A DNA stretch of 64,000 bases from Escallonia rubra (taxonomy: Eukaryota > Streptophyta > Magnoliopsida > Escalloniales > Escalloniaceae): the NCBI GenBank assembly GCA_033065855.1, contig JAVXUO010001298.1:248001-312000 (forward strand), written 5' to 3'. Position numbers and translations under genes: made by a program. The notes below the pieces were generated by a model. It saw only the letters and a list, made by a program, of their open reading frames with translations. It did not search any database and was not told the origin of the DNA. Shown here one piece after another: positions 62,230 through 64,000 of this stretch (position 1 is its first letter; every line of letters starts with the position of its first letter).

Positions 62230-62402
62230 AAAAAAAAACGCTGGCCAAGTGCAATGTGCGGTGCAAGACTGTTGGTATCGCATTGAATGCATGAAAGGAG
62301 TCTATAGATTTCACGCGACTGCTCGGAATATGTTTTTGGTAGGCAGTCCTTGGAATCTTTGGAGTGATATGTTGATTCTCAAAGCTTGGAATAGAACACT
62401 AA
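62230..62402 (+). pseudogene. DUF4283-like retroelement ORF1 fragment, left part
   Basis: The translation YRFHATARNMFLVGSPWNLW followed by MLILKAWN has the pattern of DUF4283 domains in plant LINE ORF1 and related proteins (aromatic, then F-V-G-PW, then L-KAWN). It is cut at TGGAATAGAACAC|TAA by the Tourist-like insertion and resumes after 63360. Confidence 0.55.
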
Positions 62403-63360
62403 GGGCATGTTTGACACAAAAAAAAAAATTTGGTTTTCAGTTTTTAAAGAGCAGCTTAATTTTTATTTTTTTTTACAAAAACAAGTGGGTGTTTGATAAC
62501 CCTTTTTTTTGTGTTTGGTAACCTTTTTTATTTTGACTTTTTTTTTGTGGTGGCGGTGGTGGGGCGTAGCGGTGGTCGATGGTGGTGGTGGCCCGCAGGC
62601 GACCGTCGATTGTCTCGGCAATCGCCGGCAGTAGCTGCCGGCGGCCGGAGGTGGCTGTCGGTGGCGGCGGTGGGTGGTGGGTGGTGGCTGCCGGAGGTGG
62701 CCTCCGCCTAGCGGTGGTGGCCACCGCCCGCCGCCGCCCGGTGGTGGCTGCCGACGGCCGGAGGTGGCTGTCGGTGGCTGCCAGGCGATGGTGGGTGCGT
62801 TGTGGTGGAGGTCTCAAAAAAATAAAAATAAGTGAAAGTTTTTTTTTCCTTTTTTTGTTTTTTACTCTACAATTTAAAAAGTGGTTTTTTAAATTGAAAA
62901 AAAAATGGTTACCAAACGCTCCTTTTTTTCCAATTTTTAAAACTGAAAAAAAAAAGAACAAAAATAATGAGAAACGCTACCTAAGTATCTATTCTGTTTT
63001 CAAAAAAAACAAAAATCAAAACTAGTTTAGTTTTTATTTTTTACGAAAACAAATGGGTGTTGCCCAGTGTTTATTTTGAGTGTTTGATTACCCAATTTTT
63101 ATTTTGAGTTTTTTCTTTGGTGGTGATTGCGGTGAGGGTGGTGGGGCGTGGTGTGACAGTGGCCGGCGACGGTGGGCGTCGGGCATCAGTGGATGGTGGC
63201 GGTGGGAGTTGTTGATCTTAAAACAAAAATCAAAACTGAAAACACAAAACTCCAAAATGAGAGTGTTAAAAAACAGCCTTGTTTTATAAATTGATTTTCA
63301 AAACTGAACAAATAAATAAATAATTCTCCAGTTTTTACCAACCAGTTTTCAAACGCTACC
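62403..63360. mobile_element. Tourist-like element(s) with GGTGGC minisatellite
   Basis: The ends are GGGCATGTTTGACAC and, from the right, GGTAGCGTTTGAAAAC, with a TAA duplication (62400-62402 and 63361-63363). Inside, the right-terminal motif 'aaacgctacctaag' also occurs at about 62974, and the A/T-rich foldback motif with a GGTGG core occurs twice (62460-62880 and 63020-63300). The tract may therefore be two related elements in tandem. There is no coding capacity. Confidence 0.75.
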
Positions 63361-63363
63361 TAA

Positions 63364-64000
63364 GCTTCGTGAACAACGGTTTCAGTTTGATTAGATTGTC
63401 ATGTGGGTTTATCTACGTCCTCTGCCGTTCGAGTATTTAACGACGTGGATGCTGCGATTGGTCATGCCGCCGGTCCGATGTTGAATGTGAACTGGCCTCA
63501 GGCTGGGCTGAGGCAATATGACTATAATCGAGTCAAAGTGCGTGTTAATCCATACAAGTGATTGGTTTTTTTTTAAAAAAAAAAAATTCCCAATTGGGAA
63601 ATCTGAAAGAACTGCAAGCGACTGGTTGAAGGTACGTCTTTGGAACTTGTGGAAGATCGACGATCTTGGTGGGATTACATTTAGCTATGAAAAATGTTTC
63701 AAGTAAGTTTCCGATGTGGTTTGTTTGATCAGCCTCTCTGGTTACATGTGTACGAAGAATCTCAATCAAGTGCGCACAGCAGTGGAACAGAATTATGCTC
63801 ATACAGGATTAACGAGGCATTGTGAACTGCTGATGCAAGTTAATTTGATTCTGGGATAATGGCATCATGGGCATGGCCGAATACTAGTTCCAAGCGAACT
63901 AGTCACGTTCAGATGGTGGACGATATGGATGGTCCGTCCAATCTTTGGAGGATTTACGGGGGTTACAAATTTTAGAAAACTCGCTGGCCGAGGATTCAGA
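63364..64000 (+). pseudogene. DUF4283-like retroelement ORF1 fragment, right part
   Basis: Frames spread over this stretch resemble the region after DUF4283: MWVYLRPLPFEYL, then AAIGHAAGPMLNVNWPQAGL and YDYNRVKVRVNPYKPL in a different frame, like the LRVRVRVD-xx-KPL motif of zf-CCHC_4 proteins. Frameshifts and a stop separate the parts. The remainder to the window end is unassigned. Confidence 0.5.

Noticed and set aside
62473-62961. Minus-strand frame of 162 codons (Pro/Ala/Thr/Arg-rich)
   Set aside because: Product of the GGTGGC minisatellite inside the Tourist-like element.

Overview
The window is nuclear DNA from a flowering plant, most likely a eudicot. The evidence is AT-rich spliced genes with GT-AG introns, plant-only families (PLD-alpha4, CBL10, DUF707, PRA1.F) and dense plant transposons (hAT, CACTA, Tourist-like, Mutator-like, LINE). 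I cannot name the genus. Exon coordinates were read by eye from splice sites, frame continuity and family alignment, with no database search.

Left half (about 0.36-36 kb): a repeat-rich, duplicated region. One low-copy block occurs four times: copy A (about 361-5712), partial copy D (6962-8480), copy B (9336-16480) and copy C (20253-36010). B and C are a segmental duplication pair that includes a calcineurin B-like gene. In C this is an intact eight-exon CBL10-like gene (19817-22159, minus). In B it is a pseudogene lacking exons 2, 3 and 8 and carrying a nonsense codon. Because the copies align, several insertions can be sized exactly against empty sites elsewhere in the window: a hAT element with a second hAT nested in it (A), a Tourist-like element (B), and a LINE-type insertion, a short hAT-like element and a CACTA element carrying a broken B3-domain gene (C). 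C also holds about 2.5 kb of GC-rich nested minisatellites that look like part of an LTR.

Right half (about 39-61 kb): single-copy genes. On the minus strand lie a 13-exon DUF707 gene (39146-42373, first exon not found) and a complete four-exon phospholipase D alpha4/epsilon gene (43259-46151, 759 aa). On the plus strand lie an intronless PRA1.F gene (49700-50260, 186 aa) and a ten-exon, two-RRM RNA-binding protein gene (54313-60865, 277 aa) whose eighth intron contains a Mutator-like element. Between them are a LINE-type insertion (46923-48135), a Tourist MITE (51877-52281) and a Pack-MULE candidate (52415-53836) holding an open two-exon gene fragment. The right end (61-64 kb) has a tandem duplication and decayed DUF4283/retroelement coding sequence split by a Tourist-like element.

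The intact genes are ordinary housekeeping or signalling genes and do not form an obvious pathway, although CBL10, PLD-alpha4 and PRA1.F all act at membranes. I found no convincing tRNA, rRNA or CRISPR feature, and no wholly new system. The most interesting material is the duplication history and gene capture by transposons.
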